A stretch of DNA of 64,000 nt, taken from Acanthornis magna. Lineage: Eukaryota; Chordata; Aves; Passeriformes; Acanthizidae. Under the pieces are notes generated by a model, which was not told the DNA's origin, ran no database searches, and saw nothing but the letters and a program-made list of their open reading frames with translations. The position numbers and the translations under genes are program-made. Below, piece by piece: positions 13,001 to 28,000 of this stretch. Location of the stretch: positions 11,361,501 to 11,425,500 of the forward strand of contig JAWUZG010000029.1 in the NCBI GenBank assembly GCA_036785705.1, in the 5' to 3' direction. Each line of letters opens with the position of its first letter. The first letter of the stretch is position 1.

Positions 13001-16000
13001 CCAGCTTGCTGGAGCCAGGACTGTGTTAGTACCCATCTTAGATCTATACCATGGCTGCAAAGATGGTGGAGTCAAAGTAATAGGCAGCCAACAATTCCAG
13101 TGGGAGCCAGGTTCTAGTTTCTTTGAAGACAACACTCTAAAGTCATGCTGTGGTGAGAGAGAGCAAGCGGCTGAGCCAGGCACTCTGAACTTGTGTCTTC
13201 TGCATAAGTTACTCTTTTAGGAATGTCTACAAGAGGTAAAAATTTCAGAGCAGAGCTGAGCAGCCTCTTAGTATTAACCTCTTTTTTTTTAACCCCTTGC
13301 TATCCATGTGCTAGGTACGCAGGAAGGTAAGGATATCCTCAGAATCTGCTCCCTGTTCCTGGTGTCATAGGGTTTTCTTTTTTCTTTTTTCTTTGCAAGG
13401 AAAGGCAATGTCAATAGAAAAAAAAGAAGGAAAATAATAAAATAGTAAAACTGACAATCGTGTTTTGCTTGGCCATTCAGTCCAACACAAAGAAAAATAC
13501 AGAACAGGATATAAAGTGTATGAATTATCAGTTTGCAGCCTGAATGACTTCTTTAGTTCTTCATTTCAAAGGTTTCCTTTTTTTGTAGCTGCCAGTTAGT
13601 ATGTTTGGAAGAAAGCCCAGATAACAGAAGACGTCAGAAGTGAGGTGAGGTGAAGACAGATGGAATAAATGGGCTGAGAAGGCACAAAAATAAACTTGTC
13701 GGAAGTCGCACTGTAGTAGAACTTTTTTTTTCAGGGAAAAGATGACTAATTTGTCCAAGACACAAGTGCTAAAAACAAGTCTGTAAAAAAAAAAACAACA
13801 AACCAAACCCAAACAAAAAAAACCCAATGAACAAAACTCCCCTCAAAAAACCAACAAAAAGCACTCACCTCCCAAAAAACCAAAACAACGTAGCAAGAAG
13901 AACAAATACATTTCTGTAACAGCAGCTATGAGTGAACAACATATGCTGTTAGAACCACTATTCAGATATCACTCAGCCTTTATGTTCCTGTGGCTTTTAT
14001 TAGCTATTTTACATATGCACAAACATACAGACATATTAATTTTCTACATATACTTGCTCTTACACTGGTAGATAAATATTAGAGTCTGACCATAGGAACA
14101 TAATTCAGGTTGTGGATGGCCCATGGTATGGACCAAATCCTTGAGCAGAACAAAGTAGTTCTGTTCCACTGCTTAGATTAAAACGGAACCAGCCAGGGGC
14201 AAAACAAAGCCTACAGGCTACAGTGGCTCATGTGACCTGGCCCAAGATCTAATGCACAGCCCCAAAACACATTCACACAAAGTCAAAACTACTGGGCAAG
14301 TGTTGGATGGATGCATTACTGCAAGAATATATACAATTTTCAGAAAGGAGGGAAATGAGTCTTGAATTATGAAAAATCTGGGGTTTGATGATTGTAGAAG
14401 AAAGAACAAGTGTACCTCTGCAATGGTGCTTACTGTCACCCTCTCAGTAAAAATTCAGATGGATGTAGAAGATGGATGTGGCAAAGAGCTGGATACATGG
14501 ATGTGAAAAAACCTGGCTGAAGCCATGACATTGGAAAAGTAATGACAGAAGAAGGGGCATGAAGTTATCAATATACTCACCCCACTTCTCTCAACTGCAA
14601 ATAAAAGTGAGAAAATGATCTTACATAGCCAGCCCCATGGAGCTCCACTTCACCCAGTGGAGCAACAATTTATATCCGACTGAAGGCAAAGGACGAAAGG
14701 TGAGGACAGAGCAGTACTGTGACTGGGGGAAATCCTGGAAAACTTCCTCTGGGGTGGAAACCGTAAGTCTAATTTGACATCAACCCCTCCCCTTATGCAC
14801 ACACTACATCTGTATGAGAATAATAAAACATTTTTATACCATTTTGCACAAATAAGAAGATAGAGAACAGAAAACCTAAGTGGAAAATGAGCTAGAGTAT
14901 GAATGCTTAGAAACATGAGAACTAAAGAAGATTTAACTGACACGGGGGGCTTTCTGCTGGGTGAAAAGGAGCAGTTGCCTGGCTAACAAGCAGCAGAGTC
15001 AGAGGAGCCAGATTTGAAGGGAATAATTCAGGTGTCTAAACATAGGCAGGTAGTGCTTTCAAGATTTGCTAAGGCATCCAAGCCACCTGCAGTGTTCTGG
15101 AAGGGATGATGCAAAAAGTATAGACAATCCACCCACCCATCCAGAGCAGCAGCTGAAGGCTGGAGTAACCTCAGCAACATCTGGAACAGCACCAGGCATT
15201 TAGGTACCTGGTATTTCTCCCTATATCCAGGACTTCTCTTCTTCTCTGAACCTAAACATCAGAGATGATATCTCGTGGCTGGTTAGTGACATTCACAGAC
15301 TGAGAATTAGCTGAGAATAAAAGATCAGCTGGGAGTTTGACTTGTTGGAGAGCTATGACAAAACCCTACTTAACCATGGACGTGGGGGTAGGTCATAGAG
15401 CATGTATATATTTCTGGCTGTTGGTAGGGGGATTTCAAGAGTCTGAGATGTTCTTCTAGACCAGCAGTAGGCAGTAGGAATGGGGAAGAAGGCAGCTCTC
15501 TCTCAGCAGCGAAGGGATGGGAGAGAGGATGGCTGCGCACAGCCCATCACTGAGCACGTGGCTTTGACTGATCCTTCAGCAGGAAAGTGCCTGTATCCAG
15601 GCATTAGCATAAACTTTGCTTACAGCCTTGGAAGCCAGCATGATGTATTTCCACATCTCAGAGATGGAGCTCCTCAGGGGAAAATCTGGAATTTTATTAC
15701 CATGCAAATCCAGTTGGGATGCTGCTTTCTTACTTCCCCAACCCCCCATCCTTCCCTTCTCTGCCTAAAAATTACTTGGGTATGCAACCATCCTTTTCCA
15801 TGTTGCCTCTTGAAGTATCCCAGAAGCATTATTGGACTTGTGCAGATGGATATACTCACTAAACTCTCCTTAATAGCTACAAATCCATACCCTGAACTAG
15901 CCTATCACGTGCTGGGTCACATAAATGAGTAATGCTCAGATCATGATTATGATCTGTCAATTCTTGTCTGATCATTATTTTACAATTCAGGAGTGCTGTT

Positions 16001-19000
16001 GGCTCCTGCTCTTGAATTTATCACCTTTTTCACTGGATTGTTTGAATGGTATGTAACTATGATGGTTTTATTTATCTATTTATTTTTAACAGGCTAATTC
16101 TTCACTACAATTCAGAAGATAAATTCAGACTCAAGATTTAAAAAAATTCATCTGTTGGGTTCTGCCTCTGCATCCTTTATGCCTCTGGCAGTTTTTTCTT
16201 CAGCAGAAATGCCTCATTACTGCATTTGGCATCCCATAATCAACACCTCAGTATGCTAAGCTCCACATTCTGGTAATTGCTGCTAAATGTCCCGTTTTTT
16301 CGTTCACAACCACTGTGGGAGCCTTTTTATAGTAGAGGAGATGTAAATACCATGTAAAAAGATCAAAAGGTGAGTCAGAAACTTATCTAAATCACAGTAG
16401 CCTCAGATAAAGTCTGCCCTGTTGCTATAAATAGATTACCACAAGTAATGTAGGGAAAGGGTTGATTGTGGAACAAATCTTGCATCCTAATAAAAATTTG
16501 GTATATACCAAACTCACCAAAGATTTTTTTCAAGTTAAAAGGTTTGCATATAGCTATGAGTACAAGAAAGCCATTCTATGGTATTTAGACAGAAACAAAA
16601 GAAAACACAGGCATTTCAAAATTTTGCTGTTGCCTACCTCCTCTACTGCTGTGCAAATTTCACTACATTTACATATGTTATTTCAACTCCAACACATGCA
16701 ACAGCAACATTTAATCCTAAAGGCATTTGCAGCTTGAATTTCTTACATAAGGATCGTAAATCTAGAATGGGAAGTCTGAAATCGTTAAAGTCACATGTTT
16801 ATAAAATCATATTCAATTAGGTTAAAAAAGTGCAATTTCTGTCATCATGTCATAAAAAGATGTGTTTTTCTCTCAGATCTACTATAAAGAAAAGCTCCCT
16901 ATATTGTTACAGATAGAGGCTGTTTTCAATCAGTTACAAGAAGCAATCCAATTACTGGATGGTTTAGTGCAGTAACTGACTCCAGACTAATTTAATTTCT
17001 TTAGGTCTCTAAAGATCAATTGATCCGATTTGTTTCCCTCCCCAAAGGCTGTTTAGGAAAAAGCAGGCTTAAATACCTGGAAATGAAATACAAAGCTCTG
17101 TACGCTTTCACACTACTTAGGTCATTTGGAGAAGCTGGAACTCAGGATAAATGAGCGCTGTCTTGGCCCTAACATCACGGGATGCTTTACAGGAGGCCAT
17201 TAGGATCACCACGCCACACTCCAGATCACACACGCACACGCTGCGTGCAGGCCTGCTCAGGGAGCAGCGCAGGGAAAGTGTTTTCACAGCTTCTAGATAA
17301 CTATTCATTTTCAAGAGCTGTGAAAGGGTGCTTTGGCTTTCATAGACTTTTCTCTAGCACATAAGTATTCCTCCAGCAGTGATCTTCCAGAAAGAACTGT
17401 TTCCAGCCAGACTGAGCAAGAGCCATGCTGTACTATTCAACGTTCACCTATTTGCAGTGCATGTCACTACGGACATCAAGTAAGAAATTCTTCCTGTTTT
17501 CATACCTCACTTTGCTACTTCTTTTGCTTTGTTTCAGATTTCTTTAAGCAGTTTTGCTGGTGCAAAGGTGAAATCTATAGAACCAGTTGGCACTTGGAAA
17601 GTGATGTCTCATCTGCCTGAATATTTTAATGCCAGAACTGAATAAACCCCTTGATTTCTGGACCACACTGTATAACTTACACAATTCTCAAACAGTCTCT
17701 TACCAGCCCTCTTGCATCTTCCACTTTTATTATCTCATGACTTGATGTGTTGTGCGGCAGATTTTGTATTTTTAAATGCTATTGTAGTAGTAATCAGAGG
17801 TAAGCTTTCTAATTTAAGTCAAAATCAGACCTTACCCAAACCTGTGCTCTCAAATCCAGAGTTTTAATGTAATTTTAATGCTTTTCACATTCTGTTTCTT
17901 AAATTTAGTGTAGACTTTACATTTGTCTGCCTTATCTTTCATGGCAACATTTGTGCCTGGGCTCTGCTGCCTGTCTCAGGCTCTATTCTTACACTTATCA
18001 ATAAACAGAAGGGCACTGCAGCTTATGCTCAGCATTTCTGACTCCATGCCATGTGCTGTTATAATAAGATGTCCTCTGGAAAAATTCCCTTCATATCCAG
18101 CACCACGATAGTCGCTTCATCCGCACAGAGCTAACTAAGTTTTTCTCCCAGCTTATCTGTTCAGACTCCTTCCGCCCTTGCGAAGCTCTGCCATTAGATG
18201 TCTCCTGTCTGTAAAACAAGGAAACCTCTTCCTCCTTTGACTTCTTATTGCATACAAACCTGAGCTTTGGATGTTGTTCACCTCAGTATTCTCTCAATAC
18301 AGCAGGCTATGCTATTTTTATTAAATTTGCCTGGGTTTTTTGTTTGTTTTCATTTTTAATGAAGGCTTTCACTTAAGTAACAATTTTCAACAGCTTTGCA
18401 AGTATGTGCTGCAGCCTACGAGCTTTCTCTCCCCGAATTACTGTTCTTTTATCCATTTACTCAATGGATCACTAACGATCCAGTGACTAGTAAGGTGTAA
18501 AGGATACCACTATTTCCCATCCATAGACCGGCTTAGATAGATGTACTTTTGAACTGCTGTAAAGACTTTCTCTAGTTCTGTGGCTATGACTTCATTGAGC
18601 AGTTTGTCCCCTGTATGCACCTGTGAAAAATTATTCACATCTGGATATCCCCAGATAGGAGCCTGGTGGGTTTTGGCCTCTCCAAACTTTCTTTCATGAT
18701 TCTGTGCTCATAAGAAAAATTGGACGTGCTATATCTATCTCCATCCAGCTCTCTTCCAGCTTAAAGGACACAGGCAGCTTAATTTGCTTCATTTGCCAAG
18801 CTATTTGACACGATATCATGAAAATGTGACATGCTGGAAAGCTACCAAGAGATTGAAGTTTATTTCCTAGCTCAGCTGTGTGTTAATGCTTCTGTCCCTA
18901 TGGCAGCAGTTGCTTGTAATGAGCTGTACACACACAAAACAGTTTCCAGATAAAGCTTTCCCCTGATGCAACTTGCAATACAACTTCGGTGAAACAAAAA

Positions 19001-22000
19001 TGGCATCTTTGTTGTCAGAGTGGGAGTTACAGGAGTCATCCTGATGGCAGTAATTGCTGATTCAGTGTCTGGGACTGCTGAAGTGAATTTTGGGAGCTCT
19101 CCTCTCTCTGTTTTCCACTACGTTGAGAGTGGGGAGCTGTAAAGATGTTTTTCACAGGCCCAGTGCCCTTTTTTCCCATTGACCCAATTCACAGCCCTCA
19201 ACGGGATTAAATGGCATGATAAGAAAAAAGCTTTTCATTCTGAAGTTGTAAAACTGACCCTCTTCTCCCTTCAAGAAGCCCCCTGAGGAAGACGAATGTA
19301 TCGGCCCCAACTGGAACAGATGTCAAAACTCAAAACAGCTCTTTCTTCATAAAGTTTGTAAGTATTTTTAAAGGAGGTGGAGGAGTCTTACTATATGCAG
19401 CAAGATAACGTTAAAATGCACAGCTTCTCAGGAGTTGAAAGGATGCTTTTCCTACAAACCCTCTCTTCTCTTTATCTTATCTGCATGGAAAGTAAACAGA
19501 AAGTCCCCATTACCTCTCAATATCAGTGAGTCTGGAAGAGTCACGGAATCCTTTAGCAAAAGGGTTGCTGTCAATTTTCAACTTGGTTATCTGGGAACAT
19601 AGGAAAGAGCAACATTACACGAATATAATGTTAAGGTATTGCAGTGTACAAAGTGTTAACCAACCCATCCCCTGCGACTTCACTGCTAATTTTATCCGTG
19701 TGCCCTGTGCTTGTGCATGTGTGCTGCTCCTGAGACACTGTGAAGCTGAGGAGGCAAACCAGGGCCCATTGCACATATGACAGTGGAAAGACCAAAGGGC
19801 ATGGCAGGCTGAGCCTCCCTGTTGCCCCGAGCAGGAGGAACCCACCCACGTACAGCATTACTGCTTCCAAATACTGGAACAGCAGCCATCAGGTTGTCTT
19901 TTCCACAAGCAGTACAAATCACCCTGCTAACAGCTGAGCCTGCTTGGTGGAGCTGCACATCAACCAATGCAAGCCCAAACGACCTGAAGCCATGGCTTCC
20001 GTTCAACACCACCTTTATTTATTTTTTTTAAACTGGGATGGAAAGTTCTCAACCAGGCCTACCAGCCACCACACAGGGGCAGTTTAACTGGTTTTGTATG
20101 AAAAGAGGCTGAGGGAGGGAAGGAAAAACTTGGGGAGAGCTCAGATTCAAAGTGACAGAGCCTGGATTGAAGGAGTAACCCCACTGAAACTATCAGTCTT
20201 GAAAAACCAGAGATCATGAATAAAAACTTTCCTCTCTTCTTCAAAGGCAGCTATAAACCTGCCCAGTCATTCAGTCAGCCTTTCCATTTTGACAGAGCAA
20301 CCCATTGACCAGAAATCCCTCTGGCCCCACAGCATCTGAGCTCCCCTTATCTTTGCAGTGAAACTTTTCAGGCATATGGTGGTGGCTTTCAATATGCGTT
20401 TTTTTGAGGAGTGGAAAAAAAAAAATACATCATTGTCCTTGTGATTTTTTTTATCTATCCAACCAATTTAGATTTGGTGAATAAAACCTGAGACTTAATT
20501 GTAATGGTTGGATTTTCCAGCCATACTTCTTCCAAGAGCTAAAAATAAAATTTTAAGTGGGAGATAGAACTTGATGAGAGACAACACAGGACCCATCCTG
20601 CAAGGCTGTGAATGCCACCAACTCTAGATTAAGCCCATGAAAATCAACAGCTCTCAATGTGTCATATTAAGGGGCTTTGTCAGGGCGACTTCCCTCAAAA
20701 AAAGCCTGTATCAAAGAGGCCACAACCTCATTTTTAATAACTGGGCCTCAAGACTCAGAGAAAAAAAAAGAGAAAGGATTTTTTCGAAAGACTCAAACAA
20801 TGAAATAATCTCATTAAAAATATATATATTTCAAAATGGGGTGACTTCTCCCCCAAAATAAAAAAATAAATAAAAAATAAAGAGGACAACTGGACTCAGC
20901 TTTTAATTCTGATAAAGAGGTCTGCTGGGAGGCAAACACAAAGAGGAAGGAACATGCTGACAAAGACAAAATCTGAGTTTTTAATTAATAGTGTGCAGTG
21001 GGCTGGTCAAACACCATGGACCTGAGTGCTGCTCAAGGGCTTGAGGCTGTGTCATCACTCAGGTACAACTGGTGGAAACAACTGAAGCCTTGTCACAAGG
21101 ACCTTGAAAGAGCTCAGAACGTTAGTTATAGTCTCATTGTACTTCCAAGATATCCATAAGCCTCCAACTCATGGTGATGTTTCAGAACGGTGATTTAGTG
21201 CCTCACGTCCAGTGAACATTTTTATGGCAGCATTCTGAAAACTACCTTGAAAAAAGACAAGCTCTGACTAGTTCCATTGACTGAGATCACCAACACACCA
21301 AGCCAACTGCACTGCAGAACAATAACTATGTCTATTCATCTCTTGAGCATATTTTCACCAATCAAACTTCCATCTTCCTAATATTAAAGTTCTGGTATGA
21401 CATCACAGTAGAAACTTTTTGTATCCGCCAAAGCCAGATGAGACTCACAATCATTTATGGCCATATTTTTCCTGAGAGACTGTCTCACAAACAATCAGAG
21501 AACATCTGCTAGAAAGCATTTTTAAATGAAATCTGACCTACAATTCAACTCTGTGGCAGTGGTTTGACTGTTTAAATAAATGCATGCCCTTTAAATCTTA
21601 AATTATGAGATAGTTTGTTGAAAGTGTAATGTATTTAGCTTTTATCTAATAACCTCCAGAAATGTAATCAATCCCTCCTTAAAACAGTTCTGAAAGAAAT
21701 GGCAAAAATGAAAAAAGGCTCCATTTTCATTAGTCATAAATAAAATGACAACATCAACCTCTAGGGGTTCCGGAGATGTTCCATTGAGAAATTTTCCAGG
21801 ACTCAATGTATGTGCTTTGGGAAGGTTAGTTTAGAAACATCTCTAGTGTAAATATCATCGGTAGACACAAATCCACCCTACAGAAATAAATTCCAGGCTT
21901 AGCTGGTTTTGTGCTTGTTACTATTTTGCTGGTTTCTAAAGAAAGTTACGTGTAAAAGTCTAACTGATTGACCAAACATTATTTTCTTGAGATTGCCAGG

Positions 22001-25000
22001 TGCTGAGTGTGTTTTCTACAGCATTCAGATACAAATCTGAGTTTAAATCAATACATTAAAATCTTGAAGCAGGATGTGGGGTCTGCCATAACAACAGACC
22101 TAATATTATTAATATTATGTTCAGAGCTTCCTTGGCCCCCTATACAGTAGTTTCATTTTATTCATAGCATTTAAAAATTAATTACTTTTGCTTCATATTA
22201 AGAAATGCCAACTTCTTTAAATAATACAGCAGGTACATTAACTCTGTGATGCTGCCTGCCCACGTTTGGACAGTGCCTGTATTTTTCTTAATTTGAGGGA
22301 ACTAAGGAGTGAAATAGGTGTTTTTTGAAGTACCATAGTCAGTAAGCCCTGAAAGCACACTCTGAACGACACTGAAGGCAGCAACATATTTCTACTGACT
22401 TGAATATTAAAGCCCAATCCACTGTCAAACAGTCTCTGTTCTCTGATTGTTTATAGACTTCCTAAAATTACTCATTAGCAATCCATTGTTATGATCTCCT
22501 CCATTTTGTATATATTATTCACTGGCATGCAAATTGAAATTCAGACATCTGGATGTAATCTGGGCAGCCTCTGAAAAGCATATCTCTGAGTGATTTTCCT
22601 TACGTTTGAGCCTTACAGCTTAATTAGTCAACTTTTTAAACCCATGAAATCATCATGTGCAAACCAGAATCTCTCTCAGCTCATAGCTTGTGGCATGAAA
22701 GATCACTGCAAACAAGAACAGTTCTTTAATGAGCTATAATTAGAAAATGACTAAATGTTAATATGCAAGCAGCTTTGTATAGACAGAAGGGAAGACAAAA
22801 GAAAGCCTCTTACTTGTCATTTTTACTCTCATGAATAATCCCTACAGCTCTTTGAAGTCTGTAGTACTACTATATATTCAGGAATTACTCATGAATGTGA
22901 ATGAGATTGGCATGGAAAGATAGGTCATGGCAGAAATTATCCTAGTTTAGATTGGGCAGAAGGGAGTTTTCAGCAGGGTGGGATCTAGTTACATCTGTGG
23001 AAATTATCAACTCTACTCACCAACTGATTCTGGTAGGCAGTAACAGCGGTAAAAACTGTCTCTGGAAAGATGAATGTCCTGAACTCTTCCGATTTCAGAT
23101 TTAGCAAAGAAGCCGTGTGATCCTTCTTCTTAATGATGTGGACCCTTGGCTGGTACTTGTGCATGGAGTTCAAAATGATCTGCAAGAAAGAATGACACAG
23201 CACTGTCCTCAAAGGAAGGTTGACGGGGCCCTCAAAAACTACAAAACCACAGGGGGGAAAAGGGATCTAATTAACACTGCAGGGGAAGCATCTGAAATCT
23301 AACCAGCCAGGGGCTGGTTTTCAGAGCAAACTCTCCAGCCTCTTTGGGCAGTTCCAGGAAATGAAGGTGGAAAAGCAGGCATCCCAGGAGCTAGTCTCCC
23401 CTCACTCCTGCGCCACGGGTGGGCATGAATTTCTTGAAGCATAACTACCTGTTCCTACAGGTGAGGTGTTTTACATACAGAATTAGTTACTGCCAGTGTG
23501 CCCTGGTTTGCAGGTGTGAATATGTATCTCCTGAAAGAGATATATATCTCTTAGATGTATATGAATATGTATCTCCTGAAAGGTAATGGCCAAGAGTCCC
23601 CTTTGCAAAAATACAGAGGTGCAGAACGAAAACAGTCACAAGTCCCTCAGCAAAAAAAAAAGATGGAAAAAATTAGACCCATCCAAAACCCTACCAGCAG
23701 CAGCAGCACAAACCATCTGACCAAAAGTAAAACTCCACGTAGCATTTCACTGTGGCAAACCTTTAAAACAAACTACTTCATAGACGATCCTCACCGCAGA
23801 CTACCAAAAATGAGAGCGAGGAGGGAAACCAATACGGAACCCCCAAATGACCAGGTTTTGCTATTCTATCCTCATTAATAATTGTTTACGAGCTCCCAAA
23901 ACAATTCTAAACCTAAGGTACCAACCAACCAATTTCAACGTTCATTGGAGTCAAACCAAGAGTCCCCCTTGCTTCAGTTACCACTGGCTGGAGGCCTGTT
24001 TGGCTGCCTCTAACCACAGTATTACAATATAAGAATTAAATACAGAGCTCGGCTCACACCAACCCTTGTTTTGGATATAATCACAGTCACAAGACGAAAT
24101 TGGCAATGGTGTGGGCGGTTCTATTTTGCAGGGGCCATAACGACGTTACAGTCAGCTCTGTACATCTGGAATAGCTAATGTGCATTCCTCAGGAAGCGTT
24201 AACTTCAGCCGAAACATAGCAGGAGCAGTGCAGTATTTCATGCTAAGTCAATTAGAAAGGTTGCACATTGCATTGGAGTGGAGAGCTTAGAGACAGCTCT
24301 ATCATGGCTACAATTTCCATCAGCATTTTTCTTTGCTGCTCCTTTGGGGCCAAATATTGCCAAGACTCACACTGGGACTTTGGGGGGAGGCACAGAGCAA
24401 CAAGAAAGACATTATAATGACAGGGAACCATCATCTTGAAAGTGTTTCATGTCTGCTTTAACCAGCTCAGGTCCTTTTTCAAAGCACCTCACCATTTTGT
24501 ATAGGCACACACACAACAACCATGGACCTTACCTTTAATACTTTTAATATTTTTCCCTCTCATTGTAAAATCTTGTCTTGCCATCCTAGTTACTTAGAGT
24601 GCTCTAAGCAGATGGAAGAGACTTTTTTAAGCAGGGTGTGTGGATGATGATGAGCTTACTGAGGGGCTGGCCCACAGATTTTGGTACTTTCCATTGCCTT
24701 TCATGGCCATGATCCCCACACCGAGGCATTACATTTGAGCAGCAGTCAAGCGGAAGGAGAAAAATATTGTGACAGAGCAGCTCCCACACATGCCCTTTCC
24801 TTTCACTCCTCTCAGAATGCAAACTGTGATAAAGAAACTACATTTCTCAAACAAGACCACATAATCCCTTATGAAAGTTTTCCAAAAAATTAAGTGCGCC
24901 TAGATAACATCCCCTGCCATGGTGCTCCACATTGCTCGTTCCCACCAGAGGCAAGTCTGGTCATCCATTCTCCTCCTGCATGGTGTAGCTATCAGAAAAA

Positions 25001-28000
25001 TCCCTTATGCCAGCTCTGTGACAAGCCTGCTGGCATGTCCCAAGAGAAAGACACTCAGGGCAGCCCCCCTGCACACACTTGCTGGCAGCCACAGCCCCCA
25101 GCCACCCCCTCCACCTTGGTGCTGACAGCCTGCAGCAGGTGAGATGACCAGGATCCCTCCTTACAGGATCCCGATTGCTGTAAGGTCAGGCAGGTGCGTA
25201 GGCATCTGGCTCCCACTGGCTACAGACCAGGCACCAGAGGCAATCTGGATGCCAGCTGCAAAAGCACAAGGTGGTTTTGAATTCAGGAACTGTGTTGTGA
25301 ATGCCACTTCCATATTCACCAAATAATACCATTACCAGGTAAAATTTTCTTTCTGAAAACATGAAGGTTCCTAACTTCTGCCTGGTTGACTCTAAAAAAA
25401 CTTTGGGCATAACTCCTTGCAGCTATTCTAATCCCCCTGCTTTCCCAGTTACTTATTAAACATGTTCACAGCTTTGCATTTGCTTTTGCAAACATTGATG
25501 TGTTTCAGTTTTGCTACTGTAAATGCCAAAAAAACAATTACAATAATGTATACACTCATGGTTCACCTCACCATAAACCAGAAATGATGGCGCTCCAATG
25601 AAGGGCAACCAAAAGTCCTAAAGAAAGCACTCCATGTGAAAAACATCACCAAAAATCTGTGGGGAAAAAGTCATATTCATAAATATTTCACAACCAGAAA
25701 TACAGCAATTACTTGCCTGGCTGTAAAAATCTAGAGATAGGAGCCATTTCCTTCCTCTGGTAAGGATATCTGGAAGGGTTTCCATGGAGCAAGCTGTAAG
25801 TCATGCACACAGAGATAAGACTTCTTCTGCCTGATGCTTGGGGAGAATATGTGCATAACTATGCCCTTACACATTCTGCTGAAGGTACACAATCAGAAAT
25901 GCTTGCCAATTCCAAAAGTCTCAGAATAAGAGAAAACAAGCATACGCTAGAACAAACAAATGCCTCTCTTCAGGTTCCTTTTCAGGAAGTGAACCACCCT
26001 ACAAATAAAACACAATTACCTTAAAACCCATAACTGTCTTCTGGAGGATGAAGAAAGCAAGCAACTAGAACAAACTGGAATCAGGCTGGATCCGTCTTCC
26101 CTACCTGTGACTAGTATTTAAAGGCATCTTTTGGGTCATCAAAACTTCCTCAGAAACCAACATGCATTATCAAACATAATTAAAAAGTGAAGATTGGCTC
26201 TTTCAAACTGAAGGGAGACATTTCAGGAGGTGTTTCAATTCTCCTCTTCATACACAAGAGTTCAGAAATGCCATGGGCCATAGCACAGTGGGCCCTCCTT
26301 AAAGGCTCCAGAGGACTGATTTCTTCCTTAATTCTACTGATCATCCAATGATGGTATTCACATTGCTTCAATAAGGCAGCACATAAGGCCTGATATCCTA
26401 ATTTGGAGCATAAACCCCCACAAAATATTGAAAAGGGAGTGCTCTATGAAGGTGTAACACCTGTCACTCAAACCTCAACACCGGATCAAGTCTTCAGGAT
26501 TTATCCTTAACTGAACACGCAAACCCTTCCATTGCCGTCGGCTGTCGAGAGCCTTTGTGTAAAGAATGGGATCAACCTCTGCTTCTCCGGAAATTAATGG
26601 AGAGGCTGCATCTCAAACTCTCCGGATCATTTTCTCCCACTGCCTGTATTTGAGACGATTACATCTTCTTGCTCTGCTACATGTCTCTGTTCCCGACAGC
26701 TCCTCAGACCTACTTCTCCTTCCTACTCCTCTGGGCTTCTGGGAACTGCAGCACTCCTAACTAGCTCGCAATATACTGCTGCGAGCCCTTTATTAGAGGC
26801 ACACATGGCCCCTGTTATGATGAAAAATGCTTCTTTTTAAGTGCTCACGTATACTGCTCTATCATCACTCAGTGATAGAGCCCACAAATCTTCAGCTTTG
26901 CCCTTCTACAGATTATGAAATAAAAGAGAGGGGAAAAAAAATACATTCTCCACTAGTCACGAAGGGAACAGCGGTGGAAACTGGATTCAAGACCAACATA
27001 CCCACAGAGGGATCTCTACAAAAGAACAACACAGAGGCATCTATCTGGGCTTTCTTTTGTTTATTTGTTTGGGGGTTTCAGCTACTTTTGTTGTTGTTAT
27101 TTCCAGGATATAGTTTAAATGCTCGTGGCTGTGATTCAATTCTCTGGTCTCGAAATGAGTGAAAATTCTCTTTTGGATGAGAACATTTGCAGAGAACCCA
27201 GCTCAGACAAATGGCCACTGTCTCACGCAGTCCAGGCAATAAATACAGCACTAGGGAAGGGATTTCTGATACATTGTATTCTGCAATTTTTCAGCTGTAC
27301 AAATTAGTTCCCCCTACACATGCTTTAGCATTCAAAATCGCTCCTCTCTTCCCAGCACCCCATTTACTAACACTGCCTTTATGCTCGTTCTTCTGAACTG
27401 AGCTGCCCTGGTCTCAGCCAGCAAGTCTTTCAAATCCCTCCCCTTGCTCTGTCTGCCTTCCCTGAGAGAACCACCAAGCCCAGAGGCAACAATTTTAGCT
27501 CTTTCTTTGCAATTTGGAGGCACTACCTCATCATTCCTGCACTTTACAGTCACTTTTGGCAAGAAGACAGGACAGACAATACCTATTCTTGCCACCTACC
27601 ACTACGCAGTCAGATAACTAAAGTTGTCCCCACTGATAGAGCATAGCAGGAACCCACGGCAAGCAGCTCTGAGCCCTATTTACCATCATCCAACCTCAGG
27701 ACCTGTGACAACAAACTGCTACCAATCAGAGCTGGGACCTGTCTCCTCCAGAGGCCCAAGTCCACCCTGGGGCGCCTCGACTTGCAGTTAGCCTACAGTT
27801 AGTTCAAGGGCAATTGGGGCGCACTTATTTACTGTAATTCTATAGATGTTCCTTTGGTGTCCAGTCAGTATTTTCTTGTGTCTCTGTGCCCATACTGTGA
27901 TGAGTCTGGAAGCAGAAGAGCTCTTATTTGTGGAGCCAACCCTAGCAGGTGTCCTGAAATGACCTGTAGGGAGCTTCCAAGCACTCATGTGAAAGCACAT

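Larger units (their letters stand above)
8371..19513 (-). other. TBX20 intron 6 (largest intron, 11.1 kb)
   Basis: The intron has GT/AG ends and lies between exons 6 and 7. I recognise no CR1 copy in it, only simple repeats: a TTTA run at 10261-10280, GCAT units at 12848-12866 and an A/C-rich tract at 13786-13886. The open frames over 12825-13220 and 15480-15932 show no recognisable protein pattern. It is the obvious place to look for intronic enhancers. Confidence 0.8.

Noticed and set aside
12825..13220. 131-codon plus-strand open frame in intron 6
   Set aside because: Starts in a GCAT repeat, no family resemblance, antisense to TBX20.
23580..24050. Possible retroviral LTR remnant in intron 4
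   Set aside because: A CCCTGGTTT-like start and CA/TG texture suggested it, but no paired LTR, primer-binding site or coding remnant was seen.
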